From Peptoclostridium litorale DSM 5388 (GTDB taxonomy: Bacteria; Bacillota; Clostridia; Peptostreptococcales; Peptostreptococcaceae): a stretch of 64,000 nt of DNA. Both the position numbers and the translations under genes were made by a program. Under the pieces are notes generated by a model, which saw only the letters and a list, made by a program, of their open reading frames with translations, was not told where the DNA came from and did no database searches. Location of the stretch: contig NZ_FSRH01000006.1 of assembly GCF_900141635.1 (NCBI RefSeq), positions 44,488 through 108,487 on the forward strand, in the 5' to 3' direction. Positions 26,463-36,196 of this stretch are shown here, piece after piece (the stretch's first letter is position 1; every line of letters begins with the position of its first letter).

Positions 26463-27017
26463 ATGAATGACATAGATGTAGGGAAAAAAATATCTGAATT
26501 CAGGAAATCAAAGGATTTGAGCATGAAACAGCTTTCAGGGCTTACAAATGTAACGCCTTCAATGCTCAGCCAGATCGAAAGGGGCCTAGCAAACCCTTCT
26601 CTAAACACTCTCAAGTCGATAGCAAAGGCTCTTGACATTCCACTTTTCACCCTGTTTACAATAGACGCCAATACAGATGACCTTGTGGTGAGGTCAAACA
26701 GGAGAAAAAAAATCACATTTGCCGAAAATAATGATTTTTCATACGAACTGCTCTCGCCCGACTTGAGCGGCGCCATAGAATTCGTACTCATGAAGCTCAC
26801 TCCCGGCTCACAGTCTTCAGACGAGCTTATGTCGCACGATGGAGAAGAAGTTGCATATGTACTCAGCGGCACGGTCGACATACATATCGAAAATAGTGTG
26901 ATTACACTAGAAAAAGGCGACAGCATAAAGCTTGTTCCACACATGAAGCACAGATGGAAAAATGACTACGGTGAAGAAACACAGGTCGTATTCGCCATAA
27001 CCCCTCCGTCTTTTTAA
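26463..27017 (+). CDS. XRE-cupin transcriptional regulator
   Basis: Regulator of 184 aa with an N-terminal helix-turn-helix of the Cro/XRE type (LSMKQLSGLTNVTPSMLSQIERGLANPS, about residues 17-44) and a C-terminal cupin domain (about 110-180: MSHDGEEVAYVLSGTVDIHIE...GDSIKLVPHMKHRWKN). The cupin probably binds a small molecule such as an amino acid. It is divergent from dsdA and may control it. The ribosome-binding site is poor (GGCCAG before the ATG), which suggests low expression. Confidence 0.9.
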   Translation: MNDIDVGKKISEFRKSKDLSMKQLSGLTNVTPSMLSQIERGLANPSLNTLKSIAKALDIPLFTLFTIDANTDDLVVRSNRRKKITFAENNDFSYELLSPDLSGAIEFVLMKLTPGSQSSDELMSHDGEEVAYVLSGTVDIHIENSVITLEKGDSIKLVPHMKHRWKNDYGEETQVVFAITPPSF

Positions 27018-27034
27018 TCTCAAATATTCAAAAT

Positions 27035-27078
27035 AAAAACCAGTAAAAGACCTTCTTGCAGGCTTTCACTGGTTTTTA
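27035..27078. terminator. Terminator after the XRE-cupin gene
   Basis: AAAAACCAGT and ACTGGTTTTT form the outer stem, with further inner pairing (AAAG...CTTT). It lies between convergent genes. Confidence 0.75.
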
Positions 27079-27136
27079 TTCTTCATGATACCATATATAA
27101 AATCTCAATGCAGCGCTGTTTGTCCCGGCAGAGTTT

Positions 27137-27916
27137 CTACCTCAAAAGCTGGCTCTGTCTGTTGAAAAAAGTCCTGTATCCAAACTGGAGCATTATCAGG
27201 ACTGTAGACGAAACAGCCCCCAGTATTCCAAGCATTATGGCAATTTGGTATGTTATTGCCGTAGTCGGAATGGTTCCTGAGAGTATTTGTCCTGTCATCA
27301 TTCCAGGCAAAAACACTATACCCATTCCGAGCATTGAATTTATGGTCGGCAAAATTGCTGCGTCAAATGCTCTGTTTACAATGTCCCTGGATGCCTCCTG
27401 CGGCGAAGCTCCGAGCATTAGAGCCTCTTCCACAACAGCCCTTCTTACAGTCATGCTTTCCACAAGGGAATTAACTCCTATTGATATTCCAGTCATTGAA
27501 TTTCCTATCATCATGCCGGCAATTGGTATGAAATACTGCGGGTCATACCAAGGATATATCCTCACCACTACAAGCAAAAAGTACAAAAGGCACGAAATTG
27601 TCCCGATGCTCATTGAAGCTGCAATCACCCTTTTAAGCCCATTCGAAAGCTTTCCCTTGAACTTTATAAACACGGTGCATACGGCAAATGATTCCATTAT
27701 GCCTATTATAACAAGCGTAAGCAGAGGACTTGGGTTGCTGAATATGTAAAGGAGCAAATATCCCGTAAGCATGAGCTGCAGTGTCATCCTTACTGAAGAC
27801 AGCAAAATCTCCCTTTCCCTTTTTATCCCCCTTATCCTTACGATAAACAGCACAAATGCCACAAATACATATGCAAGCATTAACTGCGTAACGGAAAGGT
27901 CTATTATACCGTTCAT
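27137..27916 (-). CDS. fetB: FetB-like ABC exporter permease
   Basis: Permease of the UPF0014/FetB family, about 259 aa with six or seven hydrophobic segments. The conserved core GNSMTGISIGVNSLVE and VEEALMLGASPQEASRDIVNRAFDAAILPTINSM near residues 140-195 is typical. In Escherichia coli FetAB exports iron and raises peroxide resistance. A GTG one codon upstream is ignored in favour of the ATG at 27916. That ATG overlaps the fetA stop (TGATG) and so is coupled to it. Metal specificity here is inferred from the family only. Confidence 0.88.
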   Translation of the reverse strand: MNGIIDLSVTQLMLAYVFVAFVLFIVRIRGIKREREILLSSVRMTLQLMLTGYLLLYIFSNPSPLLTLVIIGIMESFAVCTVFIKFKGKLSNGLKRVIAASMSIGTISCLLYFLLVVVRIYPWYDPQYFIPIAGMMIGNSMTGISIGVNSLVESMTVRRAVVEEALMLGASPQEASRDIVNRAFDAAILPTINSMLGMGIVFLPGMMTGQILSGTIPTTAITYQIAIMLGILGAVSSTVLIMLQFGYRTFFNRQSQLLR

Positions 27917-28572
27917 CACTTTTCCTCCTCGCTGCAGCTGCCATTTTGTATCCTGACAATGACATCGGAATATTCCCTTGCGACCCTTTGGGAATGGGTC
28001 ACCATCACAAGAGTCTTGCCCTTGTCCCTCACCTGGTTTACAATCATTTCAATTATGAGCCTTTCAGTGCCTTCGTCCAAGGCAGAAGACGGCTCGTCCA
28101 AAAGGTATACAGGCGAGTCAAGAAGCAGCACCCTTGCAAGCGAGAGCCTTTGCCGCTCACCCCCCGACAGGTTTTCAGCCGGATCTTCAAGCTCCTTTTT
28201 CAAGTGCACCTGCTCTAGCAGCTTCTTTAAAATGTCATCTGGTGGAATAGACCTGTCTTGATATTTCATGCCTATTGTCAGGTTGTCCCTTATGGATCCC
28301 TCGAATATCACGGCACTTTGGGACAGCATAGTGACATTCCTCCTGTGCTGCACGCTGTCTATTTCACCAAGATTTTCGCCTTCAAAGAATATCTCTCCCT
28401 CTGTCGGGGATATCATCTTGTTCAGGAGCCTCAGCACAGTGGTCTTTCCTCCGCCGCTTTGACCTACAAATGTCGTTATTTTGCCCTTTTCAATTTTAAG
28501 CCATGGTATGTCCAGTATATCCTTGTATTTTACATTCTTGAATTCAAACATATGGCAATGCCGCCGCAGCAT
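27916..28572 (-). CDS. fetA: FetA-like ABC ATPase
   Basis: ATP-binding subunit paired with FetB, about 218 aa. Walker A is GQSGGGKTT, the signature is LSGGERQRL and Walker B is VYLLDEPSSALD; the switch His is in VTHS. The open frame runs upstream to 28680. I place the start at ATG 28572 (MLRRHCHMFEF), 12 nt after AAAGGAGG. ATG 28551 (MFEFKNV) would fit the usual family N-terminus but has no site. It is the first gene of the two-gene operon. Confidence 0.88.
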   Translation of the reverse strand: MLRRHCHMFEFKNVKYKDILDIPWLKIEKGKITTFVGQSGGGKTTVLRLLNKMISPTEGEIFFEGENLGEIDSVQHRRNVTMLSQSAVIFEGSIRDNLTIGMKYQDRSIPPDDILKKLLEQVHLKKELEDPAENLSGGERQRLSLARVLLLDSPVYLLDEPSSALDEGTERLIIEMIVNQVRDKGKTLVMVTHSQRVAREYSDVIVRIQNGSCSEEEK

Positions 28573-28765
28573 TTCCAGCGGCTTCCTCCTTTCAAAACAT
28601 TGTGACACATGCCTGTGATATATAGCTTGGCAGGTCTGGATTTTATCAGAATTTATATAATTATAACACATGAAATTCAAATGTATATCTCATTTACGAT
28701 GCGGTTTCCACTTGCAATATATGGGTATTATATCATTGACTATATCTGCCAAAAGGGGAATCAAT

Positions 28766-30016
28766 ATGAAAAATCAATCCCGCATTTTAAAATTTTTTAA
28801 AAGCAAGGAAGACATACTCTTTCCGGTTTTGGACGTGGCACTCAACGGTCTCAACTATTTTTTCCACATTTTCGTGTCATGGTACATATCTCCCCAAAGC
28901 TACGGGATACTAAATTCTCTGCTTTCCATATCCGCAATACTATTTGTATTTGGAATATCAATGCAGACATACACCGCAAAGATTACGGCGTCGCAAAAAA
29001 AGCAAGACGGCTGCATATACTGCGTACTATCCGACTCTGCAGTAATGGCCGCAGCGGTCGGGTCAGTCTATTTTATAATGTTGCCAATGCTTTTGCGCAT
29101 AACCCGCAGCTCGCTGTTTTCTCTCGCTACACTTTTTTTAATATTTGCGGTAAACGCGGCCCTTAGCATTTTCAGGGGATACTTCCAGGGAAGTACGCGT
29201 TTTTTTCTCCTGAACAAAAGCTTTTATGTCGAAGTCTTTGTAAAAATAGTTTTTTTGACGTCATTCATGGGTTTTTTCCCGGATTTGAACACCGCGCTGA
29301 TTTCAATACTGATTGGAATGACTGCATCTCTTTTGCATGCGTATTTGAATTTGAAAAGGATTGATGGTTTTGAATTCAAAAAACTCCAGTTTTCAAAAAA
29401 CAGCCTGAAAAACACGTATTCTTCGGCTTCGAAAATATTTGCATCAAACTTTTTTTTGTACTATTTCACATCAATAGACATGATAACAGTGAATTATCTA
29501 CTGCCACAGCACTCCGGCCCATATGCCGTAATGCTGAGGTATTCGCAGATAACACATTTCATAATATTCAGCGTAATAACAGTTTTCATACCTTATCTGA
29601 GCCAGGCCTCAAGCGACATGGATTTTTTTAAAGCTAAAGTAAAAAGGCATCTGTTTTTCATATCGGCGATAGCCGTTTTCATGCTTTTAAACTACACATT
29701 CACATTTCCTTACACTGTGGCTGCTGTATTCGGACAGGATTACTTGATGGCTTCGTCAATGCTTCCATTGGGAGGAGCTGCGTATTCTCTTCTGGCATTT
29801 TCATTTTACCTGGTGAATGTGTTCATAGTGCTTGAAAGAAAAAACCATGTCTCAATACTGTTTGCATCATCCATATCAATAACACTGCTTTATGCTCTGA
29901 TGCACAAAAACATATACCAAATACTCCGCGTAAGCATACTGACATACTCTGGAATGCTAATATTGTTGTCCATAAATCTTTCAAAGGAGTTGAATACAAG
30001 TGAGCCAAAAGATTAA
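28766..30016 (+). CDS. Polysaccharide flippase-like membrane protein
   Basis: Polytopic membrane protein of about 416 aa with roughly 12 hydrophobic segments and the layout of the oligosaccharide flippase (Wzx/MOP) family. It would turn lipid-linked sugar units across the membrane. The start at 28766 is set by AAAGGGGAATCAAT. The frame is open further up, but those codons overlap the fetA promoter region. It overlaps the GT4 gene by 17 nt and is first in a three-gene operon flippase-GT4-GT2. Two in-frame Cys near QDGCIYCVL are unusual but not conserved features I know. Confidence 0.82.
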   Translation: MKNQSRILKFFKSKEDILFPVLDVALNGLNYFFHIFVSWYISPQSYGILNSLLSISAILFVFGISMQTYTAKITASQKKQDGCIYCVLSDSAVMAAAVGSVYFIMLPMLLRITRSSLFSLATLFLIFAVNAALSIFRGYFQGSTRFFLLNKSFYVEVFVKIVFLTSFMGFFPDLNTALISILIGMTASLLHAYLNLKRIDGFEFKKLQFSKNSLKNTYSSASKIFASNFFLYYFTSIDMITVNYLLPQHSGPYAVMLRYSQITHFIIFSVITVFIPYLSQASSDMDFFKAKVKRHLFFISAIAVFMLLNYTFTFPYTVAAVFGQDYLMASSMLPLGGAAYSLLAFSFYLVNVFIVLERKNHVSILFASSISITLLYALMHKNIYQILRVSILTYSGMLILLSINLSKELNTSEPKD

Positions 30017-31172
30017 GATATTGTTTCTTTCATGGAGGGATATAAAAAATCCTAAAAGGGGCGGAGCTGAAGTTTTCACCCATGAAATGCTCAAGAATAT
30101 AGACCATGGAAGGTTTGAAATAGTCCATTTTTCACCTGAATTCGAAGGCTGCAAAAGGAGTGAGTCTATAGACGGAGTGCTGTATATCAGAAGCGGATCC
30201 ATGTTTTCAGTAATACCCCGCGCCATGGATTTTTACAGAAAATATAGATCTGATATAGACTTTGTAGTCGACCAGTGCAACACACACAGGTTCTTCTCCC
30301 CGCTTTGGGTTGAAAGGGAAAAGCGGATATTTTTCATACACCAGCTGACAAGGGAGATATGGTTTCGGCATTCAAAGTTTCCGGTGAACATAATAGGCCA
30401 TGCCAGCGAAAACAGCCTGTTGAGGCTTTATAAAAACGACTTCACCATTACAGTTTCAAATTCAACACGAAAAGATCTTGTGAGCCTCGGATTCATGCCA
30501 GAAAGAGTGTCAATACTTCCGGAAGGGATAAATTTTCGCCATTTCAAAAGTGATGAATTTCTTCAAAAGGAGAATGTTCCAACATTCATATATGTTGGCA
30601 GATTTGCAAAATACAAGGGCATAGACGATACAATAGAGGCCTTTTGCAGACTCAAGATGGTCTTTAAAGACGCAAAGCTTTGGATCGTGGGCAAAAAGGA
30701 CGATTCATATATCAAAAATTCACTTTCCCCCATAATTTCAAAATATGGGCTTTCATATGGGGACCCTTCAAGCGGCAGCGACATAGTGTTTTGGGGATTC
30801 GTATCCGACGAGAAAAAACTTGAGCTCATGAGCAAGTCCCATGCGCTGGTTTTTCCGTCCATAAGGGAAGGTTGGGGGCTCATAGTTACGGAATCTGCCG
30901 CAGTTGGCACTCCATCTATAGCATACGATTCTCCAGGGATAGTGGATGCCGTTGACTATGGGAACGCTGGATTTTTGTGCAGTGAAAACTCAGTAGCAGG
31001 CATACTGTCTGCCATGAATGCAGTTATAGGCGATAAAATGTCATATGAGAAAATGCGCCGAAACGCATACGAGTACTCACTGAATTTCCACTGGGACAAT
31101 ACGGCAAAAGAATTTGAAGTCTTCATGGAAACCCTAGTAAAGGATGTGAATATACATGGACAGCTCAAATAA
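30000..31172 (+). CDS. GT4-family glycosyltransferase
   Basis: GT-B fold glycosyltransferase of 390 aa. The N-terminal segment is KILFLSWRDIKNPKRGGAEVFTHEML, and the donor-binding half carries FIYVGRFAKYKGIDDTIEAF and the EX7E region FPSIREGWGLIVTESAAVGTPSIAYD. It is soluble or peripheral to the membrane and uses a nucleotide sugar. Start is a GTG behind AAAGGAG. It overlaps both neighbours, so the operon is tightly coupled. Sugar and acceptor cannot be told. Confidence 0.9.
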   Translation: MSQKIKILFLSWRDIKNPKRGGAEVFTHEMLKNIDHGRFEIVHFSPEFEGCKRSESIDGVLYIRSGSMFSVIPRAMDFYRKYRSDIDFVVDQCNTHRFFSPLWVEREKRIFFIHQLTREIWFRHSKFPVNIIGHASENSLLRLYKNDFTITVSNSTRKDLVSLGFMPERVSILPEGINFRHFKSDEFLQKENVPTFIYVGRFAKYKGIDDTIEAFCRLKMVFKDAKLWIVGKKDDSYIKNSLSPIISKYGLSYGDPSSGSDIVFWGFVSDEKKLELMSKSHALVFPSIREGWGLIVTESAAVGTPSIAYDSPGIVDAVDYGNAGFLCSENSVAGILSAMNAVIGDKMSYEKMRRNAYEYSLNFHWDNTAKEFEVFMETLVKDVNIHGQLK

Positions 31173-32067
31173 AAATCCGTTCGGTAGATACAGCGTGGCA
31201 ATAGCATTTTCAACGTATAACAACTCCCCTCATGTAAAAAACACCATAGACAGCATACTCAGCCAAAACCATAGTAATATATATGTATCAATAGCCGATG
31301 ACGGCTCCCATGACAATACAGTCAACGACATTTACGAGAGCCTTTCGTCTTTTGACCGATTCAGCATCTCAAAGCTTGACCACGGCGAAAGGGGTATAGC
31401 CAGAAAGACTTCTATAGACAATGCTCTTGATAAAAGCCCCGATTTTATTTTCATAATCGATTCCGACATGGTCTTAAAGGAAAACCTACTTACCGACGTA
31501 CTGGCATTTTTCGAAAAAAAGCCTAATGTGGGAGCCCTTGTGATACCTGAAATCCCATTTAGCCTTCATAAAAACTACTTTTCAAAGGTCAAGGTTTTCG
31601 AACGATCGATAATAAATAATGCCGGCAGCGACATAGGTAAAAACTCCATAGAAGCCGCACGTTTTTGGAGGACAGATGAATATATACGTTCCGGCGGCAT
31701 AGACTCCAGCCAGATATCATTCGAGGAGACCCAGCCCACCATAAGATACATGGAATCTGGAGGAATTATAAAAAGGGCATTGTTCACTGGAGTATACCAC
31801 GATGAAAAAAAGGTTACTTTCCAAAATATAATTTCAAAAAAAAGGTATTATTTTTCCCACATGGACAAGACCATTGAAAATGAGGAAAGGGGCTTTTTAA
31901 AGGCTCTTTCGAGATGGTATTTTTTCAGACCCGTTCTCTATAGGTGGATCAACATTAAAAAATACATAAGGCACCCGCTCTTATTCATGGGCATGCTGTG
32001 GATGTATATGTGTCTTAGCGCAGTGGGCGCATTTGAAATGGCAAAAAGCGCCGCAAAAAAAGCCTAG
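31156..32067 (+). CDS. GT2-family glycosyltransferase
   Basis: GT-A fold glycosyltransferase of 303 aa. STYNNSPHVKNTIDSILSQNHSNIYVSIADDGSHDNT marks the nucleotide-binding half and IIDSDM the metal-binding DxD. The C-terminus has one or two hydrophobic segments (LLFMGMLWMYMCLSAVGAF) that may attach it to the membrane. It starts inside the end of the GT4 gene. Its stop codon lies inside the terminator stem that also serves the convergent signalling operon. Confidence 0.89.
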   Translation: MDSSNKNPFGRYSVAIAFSTYNNSPHVKNTIDSILSQNHSNIYVSIADDGSHDNTVNDIYESLSSFDRFSISKLDHGERGIARKTSIDNALDKSPDFIFIIDSDMVLKENLLTDVLAFFEKKPNVGALVIPEIPFSLHKNYFSKVKVFERSIINNAGSDIGKNSIEAARFWRTDEYIRSGGIDSSQISFEETQPTIRYMESGGIIKRALFTGVYHDEKKVTFQNIISKKRYYFSHMDKTIENEERGFLKALSRWYFFRPVLYRWINIKKYIRHPLLFMGMLWMYMCLSAVGAFEMAKSAAKKA

Positions 32068-32082
32068 CTTTTTTTGCGGCGC
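32048..32082. terminator. Bidirectional terminator overlapping a stop codon
   Basis: GCGCCGCAAAAAAAGC (32048-32063) and its exact complement (32067-32082) with a 3-nt loop. Both arms carry a seven-base A or T run, so it works for the GT2 gene and the convergent response regulator gene. Confidence 0.87.
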
Positions 32083-32691
32083 CTATTCTGTTTTGTCTCT
32101 TATGCATATGCTTAGTTTTGAAGATATATTGTATACTTCAAATCCCTCTTTGACCAGCTGGTACTCACTGAGGTCATTTTCTTTTATCCAGTCCACATTG
32201 GTGTGCATACAGTCTTCACAGTATACCGCATATTCCTGGTTCAGTTTTTCAAGCATGCTGAGTATTTTTGAATTGTCAAAATAAAAGCTTCTCATGTCCC
32301 TCCTTTCCCTGAGGTAAAACGAATAACCCAGCGCATCCATTATTGTCTTCTTTCCCACCGCATCCACCCTCCACGGCTTCGTTATATACCTGTAAACCTG
32401 ACCGCTGTTGAGCGCCTCGAGTATTGTTGCGGTTTGTGCATTTCCCGAGAGTATCACCCTGACCACATGGGGATAGTCCTCCTTAACCTTTTCCAAAAAA
32501 TCAAATCCATTCATATCAGGCATTATCATATCGCTTACAACCACATTTATGTCATTATTCTGCAGTATTTCAAATGCACTTTCCACATTTTGAGCTATAA
32601 GCACATCGTACGACTCGTCTTTGAGCATTTTTTCAATCAGATATAGCACTTCCGTCTGATCATCTAAAAACAAAATCTTCCCCAGGCCCAT
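32083..32691 (-). CDS. Response regulator with short unknown output
   Basis: Protein of 202 aa. Residues 1-125 form a receiver domain: FLDDQ (acidic pocket), VVSDMIMPDMNGFDFL (phospho-Asp near 54) and RYITKPW (conserved Lys). The last 75 residues are not a known DNA-binding domain. They carry Cys-x-x-Cys (YCEDCMHTNVDWIKEN) and may be a small regulatory or metal-binding part. It is the last gene of the six-gene minus-strand operon and a probable end point of its phosphorelay. GGAGCTGATT precedes the ATG. Confidence 0.85.
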   Translation of the reverse strand: MGLGKILFLDDQTEVLYLIEKMLKDESYDVLIAQNVESAFEILQNNDINVVVSDMIMPDMNGFDFLEKVKEDYPHVVRVILSGNAQTATILEALNSGQVYRYITKPWRVDAVGKKTIMDALGYSFYLRERRDMRSFYFDNSKILSMLEKLNQEYAVYCEDCMHTNVDWIKENDLSEYQLVKEGFEVYNISSKLSICIRDKTE

Positions 32692-32718
32692 ATAATCAGC
32701 TCCATTTACAATATATTT

Positions 32719-33012
32719 TTATTCGTATTCTATCTGAATATGGTCCAGATACTCCTCAAGCATTTTTGTAAGAATTTGAACTGAAGATCTGTCATTTTGG
32801 TCGCTTTTTTGCTCAAGTCTAAATCCTATTTCGCTTATAAAATCAAATCCATATCCTCCACCTACACCCTTCATGCTGTGCCCTATTTTTTTTATGGCTC
32901 CGAAATCCCCATTTTCCAAAAGCGCTTCTATATTTTTAATGTCTTCACGCCTCGACTGTATGAATATTGGAACTATGTCCTCAAGATCCTTTTCTATAAT
33001 CACTTTATGCAT
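32719..33012 (-). CDS. Hpt phosphotransfer protein
   Basis: Stand-alone histidine phosphotransfer protein of 97 aa. The helix with IGHSMKGVGGGYGFDFISEIG holds the phospho-accepting His near residue 44 and the following Lys and Gly residues of the family. It would move phosphate from the receiver of the hybrid kinase (4 nt upstream of it in the operon) to the response regulator downstream. Confidence 0.9.
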   Translation of the reverse strand: MHKVIIEKDLEDIVPIFIQSRREDIKNIEALLENGDFGAIKKIGHSMKGVGGGYGFDFISEIGFRLEQKSDQNDRSSVQILTKMLEEYLDHIQIEYE

Positions 33013-33016
33013 TCTA

Positions 33017-35074
33017 TCACCTCTCTATATATTTTTTTACCGCTTCCAAAAGGACAGCCTTTTTGACAGGTTTTGTGATATGCTCCTGACATCCCGCATC
33101 AATGCTTTTTTGTACATCCTCCTTAAACGCATATGCTGTAAGCGCTATTATAGGAGTCCTTACCAAGTTGTTTTCGCTTTCAAACTTCCTTATGCTTCTT
33201 GTTGCCTCATAGCCATCCATGACAGGCATTTGCATGTCCATGAGTATGAGATTGTATCTTCCACTTCTATATTTTTCAAACGCCTCAAGACCGTTTTCAG
33301 CCATGTCCAGCTCATACTTGCCCTTTTTTAGAAACACTTCTATCAAAAGCCTATTGTCCATCGAATCGTCCACAAGAAGTATCCTGCCTTCATCATTTTT
33401 TTTCAAAACTTCAAGCTCGTCAAAGCTTACGCTGCAAAAATTATTGTTGTCCTCGCAAAGCTCTATGTCAAAATAAAACGTGCTTCCAACTCCCTTTTCA
33501 CTTTCCAGAAGAAGTTTTCCCCCCATGAGCTCAACAAGGCTTTTCGATATTGAAAGTCCAAGGCCTGTGCCCTTATGCTTTTTATTCGATGACGAATCCA
33601 CCTGAATGAAGTTTTCAAATATGCGTCCTCTTTCCTCTTTCGATATTCCTATTCCAGTATCCTCAACCGAAAACCTTATAATGCAGCAGTCCTTTTTCCG
33701 GTAGAGCAGCTCTGCAGACATGTATACGCTTCCCCTGTCAGTGAACTTCACTGAATTCCCCGCCAGGTTCATAATCACCTGGTATATCTTGCCCTCGTCG
33801 CCTTCAAGTATGTCCGGGATTTCATAGTCAACGTTATGCATTATATTTATTCCCTTTTCACTAGCCTTTTCACCTAGTATTGAAGATATTTTCCTGAAAA
33901 TGGATTCCAACGAGAACGGACTGTTGTTTACACTCATCTTTCCAGACTCTATCTTCGATATGTCCAATATGTCGTTTATCAGATATAGCAGATTCTCGCC
34001 GGCATTTTTTATTATGTTTACATATTTTAATCCTTCTTTTTCTCTTATCATTTCGGCGAGCACTTCGGTCATGCCTATTATTGAGTTGAGAGGCGTTCTT
34101 ATTTCATGGGATACATTCGACAAAAACTCCGATTTCGCCTGAAGCGCCTTTTTTGCCTGGTCCCTAGCCCTTATAAGCTCATTCTCCCCTTCGTGCCTTT
34201 TTATCATGTTGCCTATGTTTGCGGCAACAGTCTTTAGAATGTCCTTTTGCACTTCATTCCAAAGCCTGTAATTCGAGCAGTCGTCAAACCCTATAACCCC
34301 CCATAATTCCCCTTCTACTCTTATTGGAATGACCAGTATCGACTTTATGTTTTGCATCTCCAAAAGAGGCTTTTCTTCCTCAGGAAACTCCCTTATGAGG
34401 CCCACTATAGGTCTTCCCGAGCTAAGCACCTCATACCAGCGTCCATAACCTGCGTCGACATACGGAATGTTTTTAAGGTCGTCATTTTCTATCTGGGGTT
34501 CTATTCCCTCCCCTACCCATTCGTAAATCTGGGATATGGCTATCTTGTCAGTTGCCTTCCCGTCAATCTCAAATGGATGGTTCTTGAAAATATACACCCT
34601 GTCAACCCCTGTGCTGCTCCCCAAAACTCCTATGCATTTTTTTATGCCCATATCGATATCAGTTTCAACTATTAGCTCATTCATTGCATTCGAGACATTT
34701 TCCAAAAGTGAGCTTTTTATGAAGACCTCTTTTTTAAATCCACTGTCTGTATTGATCTTTTTAATTATGGCTATATAGAGCTTTTTTTCGTCTGAAACAA
34801 GTGGAAAAATGTAAATCCTATACCACTCCATGCCTATCTCAACATCCGCCGAATAATCCAATCCCCTGCCGAGGGCCTCATATACTTCATCAATTTTTTC
34901 GAAATAGTTTTCAATAAGGCAGTGAAGACTCTTCCTTTTGCTAATATCATGCGACATGTCCCTTATGCTTTCATTTCCGTATATTATCGGCAGCTCTTCG
35001 CTGCTTGCATCGGCTATTACAACACCGCTTTCCACATGGTTGAAGCTTTTGAAAAGATAGTCCTTATAATCCAT
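33017..35074 (-). CDS. Hybrid histidine kinase (PAS-GAF-HisKA-HATPase-REC)
   Basis: Soluble hybrid sensor kinase of 685 aa with no transmembrane segment. The order is a PAS-like domain (about 15-125), a GAF domain (about 135-295, ending in [14 protein letters not shown]), HisKA ([18 protein letters not shown], His near 327), HATPase ([29 protein letters not shown]) and a C-terminal receiver ([26 protein letters not shown]). All catalytic motifs are intact. With the Hpt protein and the response regulator just downstream it forms a complete His-Asp-His-Asp relay. The signal for its GAF domain is unknown. Confidence 0.93.
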   Translation of the reverse strand: MDYKDYLFKSFNHVESGVVIADASSEELPIIYGNESIRDMSHDISKRKSLHCLIENYFEKIDEVYEALGRGLDYSADVEIGMEWYRIYIFPLVSDEKKLYIAIIKKINTDSGFKKEVFIKSSLLENVSNAMNELIVETDIDMGIKKCIGVLGSSTGVDRVYIFKNHPFEIDGKATDKIAISQIYEWVGEGIEPQIENDDLKNIPYVDAGYGRWYEVLSSGRPIVGLIREFPEEEKPLLEMQNIKSILVIPIRVEGELWGVIGFDDCSNYRLWNEVQKDILKTVAANIGNMIKRHEGENELIRARDQAKKALQAKSEFLSNVSHEIRTPLNSIIGMTEVLAEMIREKEGLKYVNIIKNAGENLLYLINDILDISKIESGKMSVNNSPFSLESIFRKISSILGEKASEKGINIMHNVDYEIPDILEGDEGKIYQVIMNLAGNSVKFTDRGSVYMSAELLYRKKDCCIIRFSVEDTGIGISKEERGRIFENFIQVDSSSNKKHKGTGLGLSISKSLVELMGGKLLLESEKGVGSTFYFDIELCEDNNNFCSVSFDELEVLKKNDEGRILLVDDSMDNRLLIEVFLKKGKYELDMAENGLEAFEKYRSGRYNLILMDMQMPVMDGYEATRSIRKFESENNLVRTPIIALTAYAFKEDVQKSIDAGCQEHITKPVKKAVLLEAVKKYIER

Positions 35075-35092
35075 CCCGTCACCTTCTCGTCC

Positions 35093-36196
35093 CTATATTC
35101 TTCTGTTTCTGACATATATTTTGAGCATTGACTTTAAAAACTGCATTGAATCCCTTACCAGATTTATATGAGACCCGTCCCGGTCCTCGCAATCCACCGG
35201 CACCTGGGCAACCCTGAGCCCCAGTTTCTTTGCAACATAGAGTATTTCAAGGTCTATGGCAAGCCCGCTATCCTCGTTTAGATATGGGTATATGTATCTC
35301 GCCGCATTTCCGCTTACGGCCTTAAGCCCCGTCTGAGAATCATATACCCCTCTTGGAAGAAGCGGTGCCGTCAAGGCCCTCTTTGCGCTTGAAATGCCCC
35401 TTCTCAAAAGCGGCCTTCCCTTAGCCGTTTCATCTTTGGTCCCTATGGCCATATCATAATATCCCTCATTTACGATATTCAATAGTCTGGATATGTCCGA
35501 TGTGGAAAATGAATCGTCTGCGTCCACAAACAGTATCACATCTGAATTTATGCTTTTTATGGCCTCTATATAAGTTCCCGCCTTTTTTGTGTTTCTACCG
35601 AGGCTTTTCGAAGACAGAATCAATTTTTTGAAAACATATGCGCTTTGGCTGATCTTCTCTTCAACCATATCATCTATCAGCTTTTCAGTTCCATCACTAC
35701 TTCCGTCATTCACAAAATATATGCACGCATTTATAAATTCCTCCTGGACAAGAGAATAGGTCTTTTCAAGAAAATTTTTCACATGGATCATCCTGGCCTT
35801 TTCATTGTATACTGGTATGACTATGGCCATTTCATTTTTCCTTTGAGGATACTGAGGATGTAGCGTGGCCTCCACATCATCTATAAGCCTTTCTATGGAG
35901 TTTTCGCTGTAATGGTGTATGTTTACAACCCCATATCCTTCCATATTTTTAAATAAATTCAAAGGGAGTTTTTTTTCAAAATCCCAAACCACAAGGAGCG
36001 GCATATTGCTTTTTTGACTTCTTATAGTATTTGCCCCGGCAATCGCCTCCCCCTTTGATCCAAAATCTATTACGGCCATTCCAAAACCGGAAATATCCAT
36101 GCCTTCACTGTAAAACTCGACATTGTAAAGGTTCAAGTATCTGAAATAAACCCTGCTCCTATCTGTATTTGAAAATACGAGTATGTTTTTTTTCAA
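35093..36196 (-). CDS. GT2 glycosyltransferase with pseudo-receiver N-terminus
   Basis: Protein of about 367 aa. Residues 125-365 are a GT2 domain of the dolichyl-phosphate sugar synthase type (AIVIPVYNEKARMIHVKNFL, FVNDGSSDGT, LFVDADDSF, DSQTGLKAVSG). Residues 1-110 show the alternating strand/helix pattern of a receiver (NILVFSN, MAVIDFGS, PLLVVWD, GVVNIHHYSENSI), but the acidic pocket and the conserved Lys are missing, so it looks like a pseudo-receiver. The TTG at 36196 is chosen, 8 nt after AAAAGGGG. It overlaps the giant membrane protein gene by 38 nt and likely makes a polyprenyl-phosphate sugar donor for it. Confidence 0.82.
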   Translation of the reverse strand: MKKNILVFSNTDRSRVYFRYLNLYNVEFYSEGMDISGFGMAVIDFGSKGEAIAGANTIRSQKSNMPLLVVWDFEKKLPLNLFKNMEGYGVVNIHHYSENSIERLIDDVEATLHPQYPQRKNEMAIVIPVYNEKARMIHVKNFLEKTYSLVQEEFINACIYFVNDGSSDGTEKLIDDMVEEKISQSAYVFKKLILSSKSLGRNTKKAGTYIEAIKSINSDVILFVDADDSFSTSDISRLLNIVNEGYYDMAIGTKDETAKGRPLLRRGISSAKRALTAPLLPRGVYDSQTGLKAVSGNAARYIYPYLNEDSGLAIDLEILYVAKKLGLRVAQVPVDCEDRDGSHINLVRDSMQFLKSMLKIYVRNRRI

